DNA of 6,714 nucleotides from a bacterium (lineage in GTDB: Bacteria; UBA9089; CG2-30-40-21; SBAY01), in contig JBFLYA010000205.1 in assembly GCA_040757115.1 (NCBI GenBank), positions 1 through 6,714 on the forward strand, written 5' to 3'. The notes beneath the pieces were generated by a model. The model searched no databases, was not told the origin of the DNA, and was given only the letters and a program-made list of their open reading frames with translations. Of the stretch, positions 1 through 6,161 are shown piece after piece. Both the position numbers and the translations under genes were made by a program. The first letter of the stretch is position 1; each line of letters begins with the position of its first letter.

Positions 1-88
1 AAACGGTTTCAAGCAGTCCTGGTCCAAGTTCCTTATGCACCGCAACCGCAACATCAACTATGATTTTCCCGATTTCATTTTCATTCAT
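1..88 (-). CDS. GxxExxY family protein, N-terminal part (cut by window edge)
   Basis: Twenty-nine codons are visible, from ATG at 88 to the left edge. The translation begins MNENEIGKIIVDVAVAVHKE and continues with LGPGLLETV; the one remaining base at position 1 starts a T-initial codon, as expected for the Tyr that would complete the GLLETVY form of the GxxExxY motif. This is the conserved N-terminus of GxxExxY proteins (about 125-130 residues), a family of unknown function thought to be PD-(D/E)XK nuclease-like. The start is supported by AAAGGA at 96-101, seven bases upstream. It is the first gene after the attC at 128-259, with a leader of about 45 bp from the recombination point, as expected for an integron cassette gene. 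The same family appears, truncated, at 5467-5613 with a similar leader. Confidence 0.8.
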   Translation of the reverse strand, partial: MNENEIGKIIVDVAVAVHKELGPGLLETV

Positions 89-127
89 CTTTGTGTCCTT
101 TGCGTCTCTGTGTGAGTATTTTTATTA

Positions 128-259
128 GTCTAACGATAGAGTTCAGGTGCGGCGGGGAGAATTACCACAAAAGTTTGATAGCAAGATAAAACTTTGAGAG
201 ACTACAAAACTCTGACCACGGCACAGTCCCCCGCCGTCAACTGCAACGCAGGGTTAGAC
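128..259 (-). other. attC site (integron cassette recombination site), end of HEPN cassette
   Basis: On the printed strand the site runs from GTCTAAC (128-134) to GTTAGAC (253-259), both exact matches to the RYYYAAC and GTTRRRY consensus. Inside them two arms pair: left CAGGTGCGGCGGGG against right CCCCGCCGTCAACTG, with one unpaired T at 237 in the right arm. Known attC sites have an extrahelical T on the recombining bottom strand in this position, so the printed strand is the bottom strand and the cassettes read on minus. The exchange point should lie between 134 and 133. The site begins 25 bp after the stop of the 340-residue gene and precedes the GxxExxY gene by about 40 bp. An inner inverted repeat AAAGTTT/AAACTTT lies in the central part. 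Confidence 0.92.
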
Positions 260-1342
260 AAAAGCTTCTAATGAACCAGTCTCATCAAGAGGTTGATATT
301 GCTCGTCCCCAGCTATCAAATGCACGAACATTACTGATCCCTGTTAAATCCAATTGCATCCCCCAGATATTCCTTCTGGCATCATCTGATAGTTTCCAAA
401 ATTCTCTTTGCTTCATTTCAGTTATAAAGTGCTTTCGGATAGTACAACTCTCAAGGATATGAGAATAGGCAAATGTAGCAAGTTGCTCCATCTGACGAGT
501 TCGGTGTAAGGCAACCATTTTTCTGTCATGTTCAGGATACGACACTACTGCTTCCTTCCAATCATTGAGATGCTCAGTCATACTGCGCAACTCAAATGCT
601 TCTTCTATGATTTGTTTTGTATGCGTACTCGCTTTTGCGAATGTTTGACATCGATGTGTAAACTGTCGCTTAGTTTTGCCGACTTCTGGCAAAATCAGTG
701 CTTCTAATGACCGAACAAATTGATGGATTCGCTCGTCACTATGCTCTTTTTGCAAACCATCCATTAGTACCCTCCAACCCCATTTCAAGCGTTTGAAATC
801 ATTAGGGGAAGAGTCCATTTCATCACGGGACTTTCTCAGTTGAACAGCTTTCTCCAGACGCTCTATGGTTACAGGGGTTCGAGAGTAACCCCTCGTTTGA
901 TAGAAAAACGGAAACTCACTCATTTGGCGAATCTCGGACTTTCCGTCAAAAAAAGATCCACACAGCAGGTTTGCACCCTCGTACTCTATGACCCCAGAAA
1001 GTTGTAATAAGCAGAAAGTTTGCGAAAGCCTTTTTTGGAGTTTCTTATGGTGTTCATCGAGCACCTGTGGATTTGCACTACCTTCACTGACGATCATGAT
1101 GAGATTGGAGTTTTCCAATCGCTCCAAGCGAATTGTCCCGATCCACTCTTTCCAATGAGTATCGATTATTACCGGTAATCGGACACAAATCCATGTTCCA
1201 TCAGATAATCGGTGTTGGTAGTTTTGATCATCCGGAAAATCGGTGTAAACGTTCTCAACTGATAGTAGCGCAAACTTACCTTGTCCTACGAACGAAAGTT
1301 CAGCCATTTCCTAACAACCTTCCATCCTCTAAAGTGGCCTAA
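134..1342 (-). mobile_element. Integron gene cassette C (HEPN-like gene plus attC)
   Basis: Bounded by the expected exchange points in the R' boxes of two flanking attC sites, this is a 1209-bp unit with one gene (285-1307) and its own attC at the 3' end. The gene starts about 36 bp after the upstream exchange point and stops 25 bp before its attC. This compact one-gene layout is the standard cassette form. The boundaries are inferred from the known G/TT cleavage rule, not from an observed excision. Confidence 0.8.
285..1307 (-). CDS. HEPN-like (Apea-type) protein, single-gene cassette cargo
   Basis: This 340-residue protein has no signal peptide or membrane segment and should be cytosolic. 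Residues 1-190 form an alpha/beta region I do not recognise, with a hydrophobic strand-rich part (about 40-125). Residues 190-290 are helical and fit the Apea-like HEPN pattern: IHQFVRSLEALILPE (about 194-208), a basic helix with RCQTFA (219-224), then ELRSMTEHLND with R241-x4-H246. The R-x4-6-H motif is the catalytic signature of HEPN ribonucleases, which act in toxin, abortive-infection and CRISPR systems. The ATG at 1307 has GGAAGG and AGGA upstream; neither is ideally spaced. No promoter is obvious, so it may depend on read-through from upstream cassettes. Function as an RNase is inferred. The family call rests on motif and helix pattern only; a non-catalytic HEPN protein is possible. Confidence 0.7.
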   Translation of the reverse strand: MAELSFVGQGKFALLSVENVYTDFPDDQNYQHRLSDGTWICVRLPVIIDTHWKEWIGTIRLERLENSNLIMIVSEGSANPQVLDEHHKKLQKRLSQTFCLLQLSGVIEYEGANLLCGSFFDGKSEIRQMSEFPFFYQTRGYSRTPVTIERLEKAVQLRKSRDEMDSSPNDFKRLKWGWRVLMDGLQKEHSDERIHQFVRSLEALILPEVGKTKRQFTHRCQTFAKASTHTKQIIEEAFELRSMTEHLNDWKEAVVSYPEHDRKMVALHRTRQMEQLATFAYSHILESCTIRKHFITEMKQREFWKLSDDARRNIWGMQLDLTGISNVRAFDSWGRAISTS

Positions 1343-1467
1343 CGATAGAGCTCACCTGCTGCGGGGCGGATTACCACCAAACTTTGTAAACAAGATAAAA
1401 GATTGAGATACCACAAAACTCTAATTACGGTACAGCCCCCGCAGTCAGGTGCAGCGCCGGGTTAGGC
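1337..1467 (-). other. attC site upstream of the HEPN cassette
   Basis: GCCTAAC (1337-1343) and GTTAGGC (1461-1467) are the outer boxes. The arms CACCTGCTGCGGGG and CCCCGCAGTCAGGTG pair, with one unpaired T at 1445, at the same distance (22 bases) from the right end of the site as in the other two attC copies. Inner TACC and GGTA segments give a second short stem. The exchange point is expected between 1343 and 1342. The arm sequence differs from its relatives (CTG in place of GCG-type steps) but stays paired, as expected for a selected hairpin. Confidence 0.92.
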
Positions 1468-1481
1468 AATATCCCCTGGAC

Positions 1482-1706
1482 TCAAGGTCTCCTCTGCTTG
1501 ATTAGATTTTGCTCTCCTCTGTAGTTCCTATTTACGGTTGTAGTATGTCTCTCGTCCTTCGTTTTGGTTGTGGTTCCTGGTCCCTCGACCGCATACCCTA
1601 GTTCTCTGTGGATGCTGACCGCTATCTGATTTTCTCTGGTTCGTCTCTGCGGGAATGCTGTGAGAAACCTTCCTCCTGGTTGCCGCAACAGCTGTAATTG
1701 GATCAT
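1482..1706 (-). CDS. Hypothetical 74-residue ORF, possible small-cassette cargo
   Basis: The ORF encodes a basic, low-hydrophobicity protein starting MIQLQLLRQPGG, rich in Arg, Thr and Gln, with no family that I recognise and no membrane segment. Its support is positional: the ATG lies 28 bp after the exchange point predicted at the collapsed site 1729-1747, and the stop is 14 bp before the attC at 1337-1467, which is the layout of a cassette gene. There is no convincing Shine-Dalgarno sequence before 1706. The composition is unlike a folded protein, so it may be a non-coding or decayed cassette. Confidence 0.3.
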   Translation of the reverse strand: MIQLQLLRQPGGRFLTAFPQRRTRENQIAVSIHRELGYAVEGPGTTTKTKDERHTTTVNRNYRGEQNLIKQRRP

Positions 1707-1728
1707 AATTTATGCGACGGATTCAAGT

Positions 1729-1747
1729 GCCTAACCTTAGATTAGGC
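1729..1747 (-). other. Collapsed attC-like site
   Basis: The 19-bp sequence GCCTAACCTTAGATTAGGC contains an exact R' box (GTTAGGC on minus, 1729-1735) and a one-mismatch opposing box (ATTAGGC in place of GTTAGGC) with only five bases between them. Its left 13 bases differ from the left end of the 6517-6576 site by a single base (GCC against GTC), and its last six bases equal that site's last six, so it looks like that site without its central hairpin. It lies 57 bp beyond the transposase stop and 28 bp before the 74-codon ORF. Confidence 0.4.
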
Positions 1748-1803
1748 AAAAATTAACCCCTCAATCGTCTCTAATAAAGTAGCCTGTCCCCTTTTCCCTT
1801 TTA

Positions 1804-2235
1804 TTAAAAGTCAAGTTTTAACTGGCGTCTGTCTTCTTCTGCTCTTTGATATTGGATGTATTTCTGTATAGTTTGTGCAGTTACTTTGTCGCCGGTTGCA
1901 CGTACAAAATATCCATCGCTCCACATTTCACCGCCCCAAAGTGACTTACGAAGCTTAGGAAATTCTTCAAATAGTTTTATAGCAGAAATGCTTTTTAGAA
2001 TTTGTACCAACCGTGAAACGCTATAGCGAGGAGGTGCTGAAACAAAAAGATGAACATGGTCTTTCTCTATGCCTTGTTCCAAGATTTCAAATCCATAGCG
2101 TTCGGCTATTCCTTGAAATATTTCTTTAAGTCGTTCTGCTATTTTGTCGTCAAGTACTACTCGTCTATACTTCGGTATCCAGACAAAATGATATTTGAGT
2201 TCATATACAGCGTGACTTGCTCGTCTTAGCTCCAC
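1804..2235 (-). mobile_element. tnpA: IS200/IS605-family TnpA (Y1 HUH transposase) segment, in frame with the upstream gene
   Basis: The last 143 codons match a full-length single-strand transposase. GTG at 2235 is the probable native start (VELRRASHAVYELKYHFVW). Counting from it, the HUH motif is H60-V-H62 within KDHVHLF, and the catalytic tyrosine is Y126 in IQKYIQYQ with Q130 four residues later, the same Tyr-to-Gln spacing as in IS608 TnpA. The length and all key residues are intact. No tnpB follows, so this is an IS200-type element. I cannot place its ends: no clear subterminal hairpin is visible upstream, and downstream there are only a small CTTTT/AAAAG hairpin at 1799-1811 and a GGGGACAGGCTACTTT stretch on minus. 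The insertion seems to have removed the stop codon of the hydrolase-like gene. Confidence 0.85.
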
Positions 2236-4986
2236 ATGAGTTCCAGAAAGTAACGACTCGCTCTGACTGATGACGGTGACGTATGCTCGTGAATTGATGC
2301 CATTGGGAACTTCGCAGGTAAACTTCACTTGATTTTCACCTGGTTCGAGAATAGGCACATCGCCTTGGGGCGTCACTTCGCTGATTAGTTCGCCTTTGGG
2401 ACCATAGAGTTTACAGTCGGACATCGAGTGGAACTCCAGATAACATCCACTTTCGATTTCTAGAGGAAAATACATCGTCTTGTCGCCGATGGTGACGGCA
2501 GGATTGCAAAGTTTTACATTGACCAGAGGTAACGCCCGGATTGAGCTTAGATAGCAGGTGACCGTTTTGTTAGGCGGAAGGTTGTTGTACCAAAGGCTTA
2601 GGGATTCCATCTGACTGTAGTTTACGGATTCGCGGTAGATTGAATAAATGCTACCGTAAGGCCACGAGTAGTCGGCATAGCGTTCTCCCTCCGGTTCGAT
2701 TAGTTCAAAATAACGCCAACCTGTAAAATCGACTATCACGTAATGCTCACCAATCCCACTAACGAGATGTTCGGGACTTCTCACCTGGAAATTCAAAACT
2801 TCTCCCTGACCATCGCCGTGGATCCAAACTCCCATGCCCTGTTGCTGGCTGAGGTCTAACGGTGGCGAAAACTTCTTGCCCATTTTAGTCCATGTGCCTT
2901 GTCGATTTTCCAGATTACTTGACGCGGTATAGCGTCCACTTATTTGTCCAAACTTCACTTTCACTGACGAAGGTTGTAGTTCTGCGGTAATTCCCGATGC
3001 TGTATCTTGTTCTGAAAAATCACCAACATCGGTGAAGTCCGTTAGTATCGCATTTTCTGGGTCATCATACGGTCCTGCCGACATCAGTGATTCGATGCGC
3101 AGTTGCACCGGTTGTTCGCCAAACTTATTGTGCGTTTTCCAAACGTTGCTCCATCCGTCGATGCCCTCCACTTTGTGTTTGACATACTGAATCGGCCTCA
3201 ACTTCCATTCTCCGTCGTCGCTTTGTATTAATTTGAACTCATCGCCGGGAACTCTCAACTTTGCTTTGACAGATTCAGGAAAATAATTCGCGTGGCGCAG
3301 ATTTTCATATCTTTTCATGATGGCGGCTAATCTTGGCAAGGCGGGAATATTGGAGACATTATCGGGGTTAATTCCCATGATGGCTAAACCTGTATCAGTG
3401 CTGAGACATTTGCCGCACAGATATTCTATATCATCAGCGAAGGTCGGTTCACCCTGCTGATTAGACCAAGTTTTAAACGCCCACCACCCAAGTTGCCCTG
3501 GTAAAAACATGCGGCGGCATTCTTCGTTGGCTTCGCAGTGGATGTCGATGAACTTTTTGTGGCTGCGCGTCGGATGGTCCCAAGCTCCCAGACGAGAACG
3601 GACATACCAGAGGTGATGGTGGAACGTGCTCATCTCCATAGCCGCCGGTCTTTTCAAATGTTTCCAAATCTCAAATACGTACTTCGACCCGTAGTGCCAG
3701 CCATTTTCCCAACCACCCAAGACATCCTCTCCATCCAGAGCATCCAGATACATCATGTCAAATCCACCTTCATTGAAGGCTTCCGCCGTCTTGGCCGCCA
3801 CTTCGGAAAGAAGCGTCGAATCTCCATCTGGCGCAAATAGACCGAAGCATTCTTTTAGATGATGTACCTTTGCGCCTTTATTATGGGGCGAGGGTTTCGT
3901 ACCACAAGCGCCGCGTTGGCAACCGGTGAAAGCGTAAGAAGACTCTTTGGAAACGCCGCTGTAGGTAATGAGTTCGTCGTTTATCTGAAGCGTCACGCTG
4001 TTGCGCACGAAAAATCCCGTGATAGCGGACATATCCTGCGTCGACTCGACTACTGGCACTTGGTCTGAATCCGCCGTCAAGGATTCCGCCAAAGTAAATG
4101 TCGCATCCTTCGCCAGCCGTGGGTCGGGCACAGGTGTCACCCAGGGACAGCTTTTGTCGATAAAAAACGCATACGTATGCAAACCAGCCATAATTCCCGC
4201 TTCATGTAGCTTATCTGTCACGGCTCTGAGACTGGCAAGTCCGCTCGGGTAAGTCTCTGGATTGGGTCGGCAGTCTCCGAATCGGAATGATTTGCCTCCG
4301 TGAAAATCGATTTGATTGATTCCGAGACTTTGTGCCAATTGAATCCAATCGTCCACCTTCTCTTCTGAAAGATTACCGAAGTTGAACAGGTATGAGCCTT
4401 TGCTGATTTCAGCGTCCAACGCCCACGGCCCGCCTACGGGCGACTGCGGCAACTCTTCGGCGGCGCTAACTACCTCCTGCATGACCCGACGGAGTTCGCT
4501 CTGAGGACATCCGATTATCGCAACTTTTGCTCCAGCAAAACCAAATTTCGGGTAGCACATCGCCCTTAGACGACTATTCGCACGAGGCAATTCATGAACA
4601 TTGGTTTGCAGATTCAACGCAAGCGTGCAACCGGCGAACGGTTCTTCTGGAATTCCTTGAAGTGTGAGCGGAAGGTCAACAAATGTCAACTCTTCAACCT
4701 GTTCACCTGTCACAGATAAAACCTCCAGAACGAAATAGTGTTCCTTCGCCGTTACTCCTATCACAACGCTGACTTTCGATTCACCGAAGCGAACAGTTAT
4801 TTTCCCGGCAGCGTATGATGCCTCAGAAGCATTGAATTCCTTATTCTCTTTCTTCACCCGTGCGAACGATGACTTAGGCTCTTGGACGCAATAATCTGTG
4901 TTAGTCCGGTTGTCGATGAAATGAAGATTAGTGCCATCTGACCCGATAACGTATCGGGCGTACTTATTCTCGATTGAGATAGTCAT
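1804..4986 (-). CDS. Glycoside-hydrolase-like protein fused in frame to IS200/IS605 TnpA
   Basis: This 1060-residue product starts at MTISIENKY; the ATG at 4986 follows a strong AGGAGG (4991-4996 region). An upstream in-frame ATG at 5139 would add 51 residues and has weaker AAGG support. No signal peptide is seen, so it should be cytosolic. Residues 1-180 are beta-rich, like the front sandwich of many hydrolases. Residues about 185-560 look like a TIM barrel: GGPWALDAEISKG (185-197), INQIDFHGG, AGIMAGLHTY, and FDMMYLDALDG (409-419) with D415 and D418 as candidate catalytic acids, then WDHPTRSHKKFIDIH (469-483). Residues about 700-810 and 820-910 look like jelly-roll sandwich modules. From about 918 the frame continues into a complete TnpA. 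I recall similar proteins from Poribacteria-like genomes; no substrate can be named. Own promoter at 5177-5205. Large for cassette cargo. Confidence 0.75.
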   Translation of the reverse strand: MTISIENKYARYVIGSDGTNLHFIDNRTNTDYCVQEPKSSFARVKKENKEFNASEASYAAGKITVRFGESKVSVVIGVTAKEHYFVLEVLSVTGEQVEELTFVDLPLTLQGIPEEPFAGCTLALNLQTNVHELPRANSRLRAMCYPKFGFAGAKVAIIGCPQSELRRVMQEVVSAAEELPQSPVGGPWALDAEISKGSYLFNFGNLSEEKVDDWIQLAQSLGINQIDFHGGKSFRFGDCRPNPETYPSGLASLRAVTDKLHEAGIMAGLHTYAFFIDKSCPWVTPVPDPRLAKDATFTLAESLTADSDQVPVVESTQDMSAITGFFVRNSVTLQINDELITYSGVSKESSYAFTGCQRGACGTKPSPHNKGAKVHHLKECFGLFAPDGDSTLLSEVAAKTAEAFNEGGFDMMYLDALDGEDVLGGWENGWHYGSKYVFEIWKHLKRPAAMEMSTFHHHLWYVRSRLGAWDHPTRSHKKFIDIHCEANEECRRMFLPGQLGWWAFKTWSNQQGEPTFADDIEYLCGKCLSTDTGLAIMGINPDNVSNIPALPRLAAIMKRYENLRHANYFPESVKAKLRVPGDEFKLIQSDDGEWKLRPIQYVKHKVEGIDGWSNVWKTHNKFGEQPVQLRIESLMSAGPYDDPENAILTDFTDVGDFSEQDTASGITAELQPSSVKVKFGQISGRYTASSNLENRQGTWTKMGKKFSPPLDLSQQQGMGVWIHGDGQGEVLNFQVRSPEHLVSGIGEHYVIVDFTGWRYFELIEPEGERYADYSWPYGSIYSIYRESVNYSQMESLSLWYNNLPPNKTVTCYLSSIRALPLVNVKLCNPAVTIGDKTMYFPLEIESGCYLEFHSMSDCKLYGPKGELISEVTPQGDVPILEPGENQVKFTCEVPNGINSRAYVTVISQSESLLSGTHVELRRASHAVYELKYHFVWIPKYRRVVLDDKIAERLKEIFQGIAERYGFEILEQGIEKDHVHLFVSAPPRYSVSRLVQILKSISAIKLFEEFPKLRKSLWGGEMWSDGYFVRATGDKVTAQTIQKYIQYQRAEEDRRQLKLDF

Positions 4987-5176
4987 GATTCCCTCCTCTT
5001 CCCTACCGAGCCATTTTGTGAAGTAATTCGGAAGTCTAAAATGAAAACTCAGTTTCTGGGTTTCAACTGTAATTCTCCAGATATTCCTTAAAAGCTTCGC
5101 CCAATTTTTGAACTGATAGGAAATTACTTTTTGGTGCATTTTGGATGTTACCTTCAGTTTTGCCCGTTATGGGAAT

Positions 5177-5205
5177 ATTTTACCAAAATCTTTCCCTATG
5201 GTCAA
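5177..5205 (-). promoter_or_regulatory. Sigma70-type promoter for the hydrolase-like gene
   Basis: On minus, TTGACC (5205-5200) and TAAAAT (5182-5177) are separated by exactly 17 bases. Transcription should begin near 5170, giving a leader of roughly 185 nt to the ATG at 4986, or about 30 nt to the alternative ATG at 5139. It sits in an AT-rich stretch and is the best promoter match I found in the window. It shows that the big gene does not depend on read-through from the integron promoter. Confidence 0.7.
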
Positions 5206-5466
5206 CAAAAATTTTTAACTGATCACCAAAAAAAGATCAAAAATTAGGTTCAAAAATAAGTTTGATGAGACAAAAACGAGAAAGTTTCATTTTAGCCATC
5301 AGATTTTGGACACACTTATCCTGCATGGTATGCTGAGGGGAGGAAAGTAGGATTACAAAACAGGTGAGAATTTAGGAAGGTTATCATCCACCAGAGGCAT
5401 TTGCCATCATAAAACCACTTCTTAGGTTTTGGCATGGTCTTCAGGATTTCCTCAATCTCTTCTTCT

Positions 5467-5613
5467 TTATAGACAATTTAATGCTATCCCTGCAAGAGCC
5501 ATTTCTCTGGCCAGGCATTGTTCGTAAGTAGATTCAAGTAAACCTGGGTCAAGAGCTCGATGCACCTCTATAGCACATCCAATAATTTTATTTGATAATG
5601 CATCAAATTTCAC
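5467..5613 (-). pseudogene. GxxExxY family protein, truncated
   Basis: GTG at 5613, six bases after AAAGG, opens a 48-codon frame starting [20 protein letters not shown] and continuing [28 protein letters not shown] before TAA. This is the N-terminal third of a GxxExxY protein, with the motif GLLESTY intact and the usual Gly before Pro replaced by Asp. The catalytic-like core of the family (the DxxV...ELK-type segment) is absent. In the next frame the sequence stays open for 51 more codons, to 5316, but that peptide ([20 protein letters not shown] onward) does not resemble the missing part. The gene is therefore deleted rather than simply frameshifted. It begins 36 bp after the exchange point of the attC at 5644-5775, so it is probably the original cargo of this cassette. 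Confidence 0.75.
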
Positions 5614-5643
5614 TTCGTGCCTTTCGTGGTTTAATCTCTTTTA

Positions 5644-5775
5644 GTCTAACGATAGAGTTCAGCGGCGGCGGGGAGGATTGCCACTAAACTTTGTAACCAC
5701 GATTACCTATTGAAATACTACAAAACTTTCAATCACGGCACAGCCCCCGCCGTCCGCTGCAACGATTTGTTAGGC
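5644..5775 (-). other. attC site, end of the toxin-antitoxin cassette
   Basis: GTCTAAC (5644-5650) and GTTAGGC (5769-5775) flank arms CAGCGGCGGCGGGG and CCCCGCCGTCCGCTG, with one unpaired T at 5753, again 22 bases from the right end of the site. Inner TGCC and GGCA segments pair where the 1337-1467 site has TACC and GGTA, a compensatory change. The site follows the antitoxin stop by 131 bp and precedes the truncated GxxExxY gene by 30 bp. Its exchange point is expected between 5650 and 5649. Confidence 0.92.
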
Positions 5776-5906
5776 TTACCTTCTTCTACTAATTCTCACT
5801 GTTTTTCTGTAACTATTTTTAACTGAAAGACAAAGAGTATCCTCTTCTCCCCTTCTAACCCATTACAATGGGAGAGTGCCATTCCCAAACTATCTTATTC
5901 TTTAGG

Positions 5907-6146
5907 TCAAGCATGAACCATTATACCAGCTTTTGTCCTTGTGTGCCTCTTAGCAAAAGTTGGAGAATAGGCTTCAATTCTGCGCATAGCTTGCCTATCA
6001 TAGACTCTTTCATCACAATCTGGACACACATAGAACTCTAACGATGGAACTGTATAGGATCGCCCTTGATACTTTTCAGTCCAGTCCTGCTTTACCTTTT
6101 TGATTTTATTACTACCGCAAGATGGACATATTGCAATTTTTATCAT
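5907..6146 (-). CDS. YgiT-type zinc-finger protein, MqsA-like antitoxin
   Basis: The 79-residue protein carries CPSC at 7-10 and CPDC at 41-44, the two halves of a zinc ribbon, with a hydrophobic stretch LEFYVCP between them. This is the N-terminal domain of MqsA/YgiT antitoxins. The C-terminal HTH of full MqsA (about 131 residues) is missing; the tail is basic (residues 55-72, with several Arg and Lys), so DNA binding, if any, would be through another route. Short YgiT-type proteins of this size are regular partners of DUF4258 toxins. The ATG at 6146 is preceded by AAGGAG, and only 15 bases separate it from the stop of the upstream gene, so the two are co-transcribed and translationally close. 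It is expected to bind and block the toxin in the cytosol. Confidence 0.85.
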   Translation of the reverse strand: MIKIAICPSCGSNKIKKVKQDWTEKYQGRSYTVPSLEFYVCPDCDERVYDRQAMRRIEAYSPTFAKRHTRTKAGIMVHA

Positions 6147-6161
6147 TGTTCTTATCTCCTT

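Larger units (their letters stand above)
1343..5649 (-). mobile_element. Large integron cassette B (or B1 plus B2)
   Basis: Between the exchange points of the attC sites at 5644-5775 and 1337-1467 lie 4307 bp. If the collapsed site at 1729-1747 was a true attC, this is two units: B1, 5649-1735 (truncated GxxExxY, promoter, hydrolase-like gene and tnpA), and B2, 1734-1343 (the 74-codon ORF). Typical cassettes are about 0.5-1.5 kb with one promoterless gene, so B1 has probably grown by insertion or deletion after capture. Confidence 0.5.

Noticed and set aside
271-462. Plus-strand 63-codon ORF
   Set aside because: It lies antisense within the 340-residue gene, has no RBS or family signature, and is against the array direction.
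1748-1803. Confident right end of the IS200-type element
   Set aside because: No clear subterminal hairpin or cleavage-site motif can be identified, so the end cannot be placed without other copies of the element.
3473-4252. Several ORFs of 64-100 codons on either strand
   Set aside because: They are shadows of the long hydrolase-like reading frame, with no recognisable motifs or start signals.
5316-5471. A 51-codon open stretch after the truncated GxxExxY frame, as a simple frameshift of that gene
   Set aside because: The peptide does not resemble the missing part of GxxExxY proteins, so restoring the frame would not rebuild the family; I treat it as unrelated DNA joined by deletion.
128-5775. 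The three long repeats as a CRISPR array or as IS termini
   Set aside because: They are 131-132 bp, widely spaced by full genes, individually divergent in the arms but structurally conserved, and fit the attC consensus in detail.
5860-5885. Palindrome CCCATTACAATGGG as a terminator of the TA pair
   Set aside because: The stem is only six pairs with a two-base centre (five with a four-base loop) and no T-run follows on either strand; the attC hairpin downstream is a better candidate for ending transcripts.
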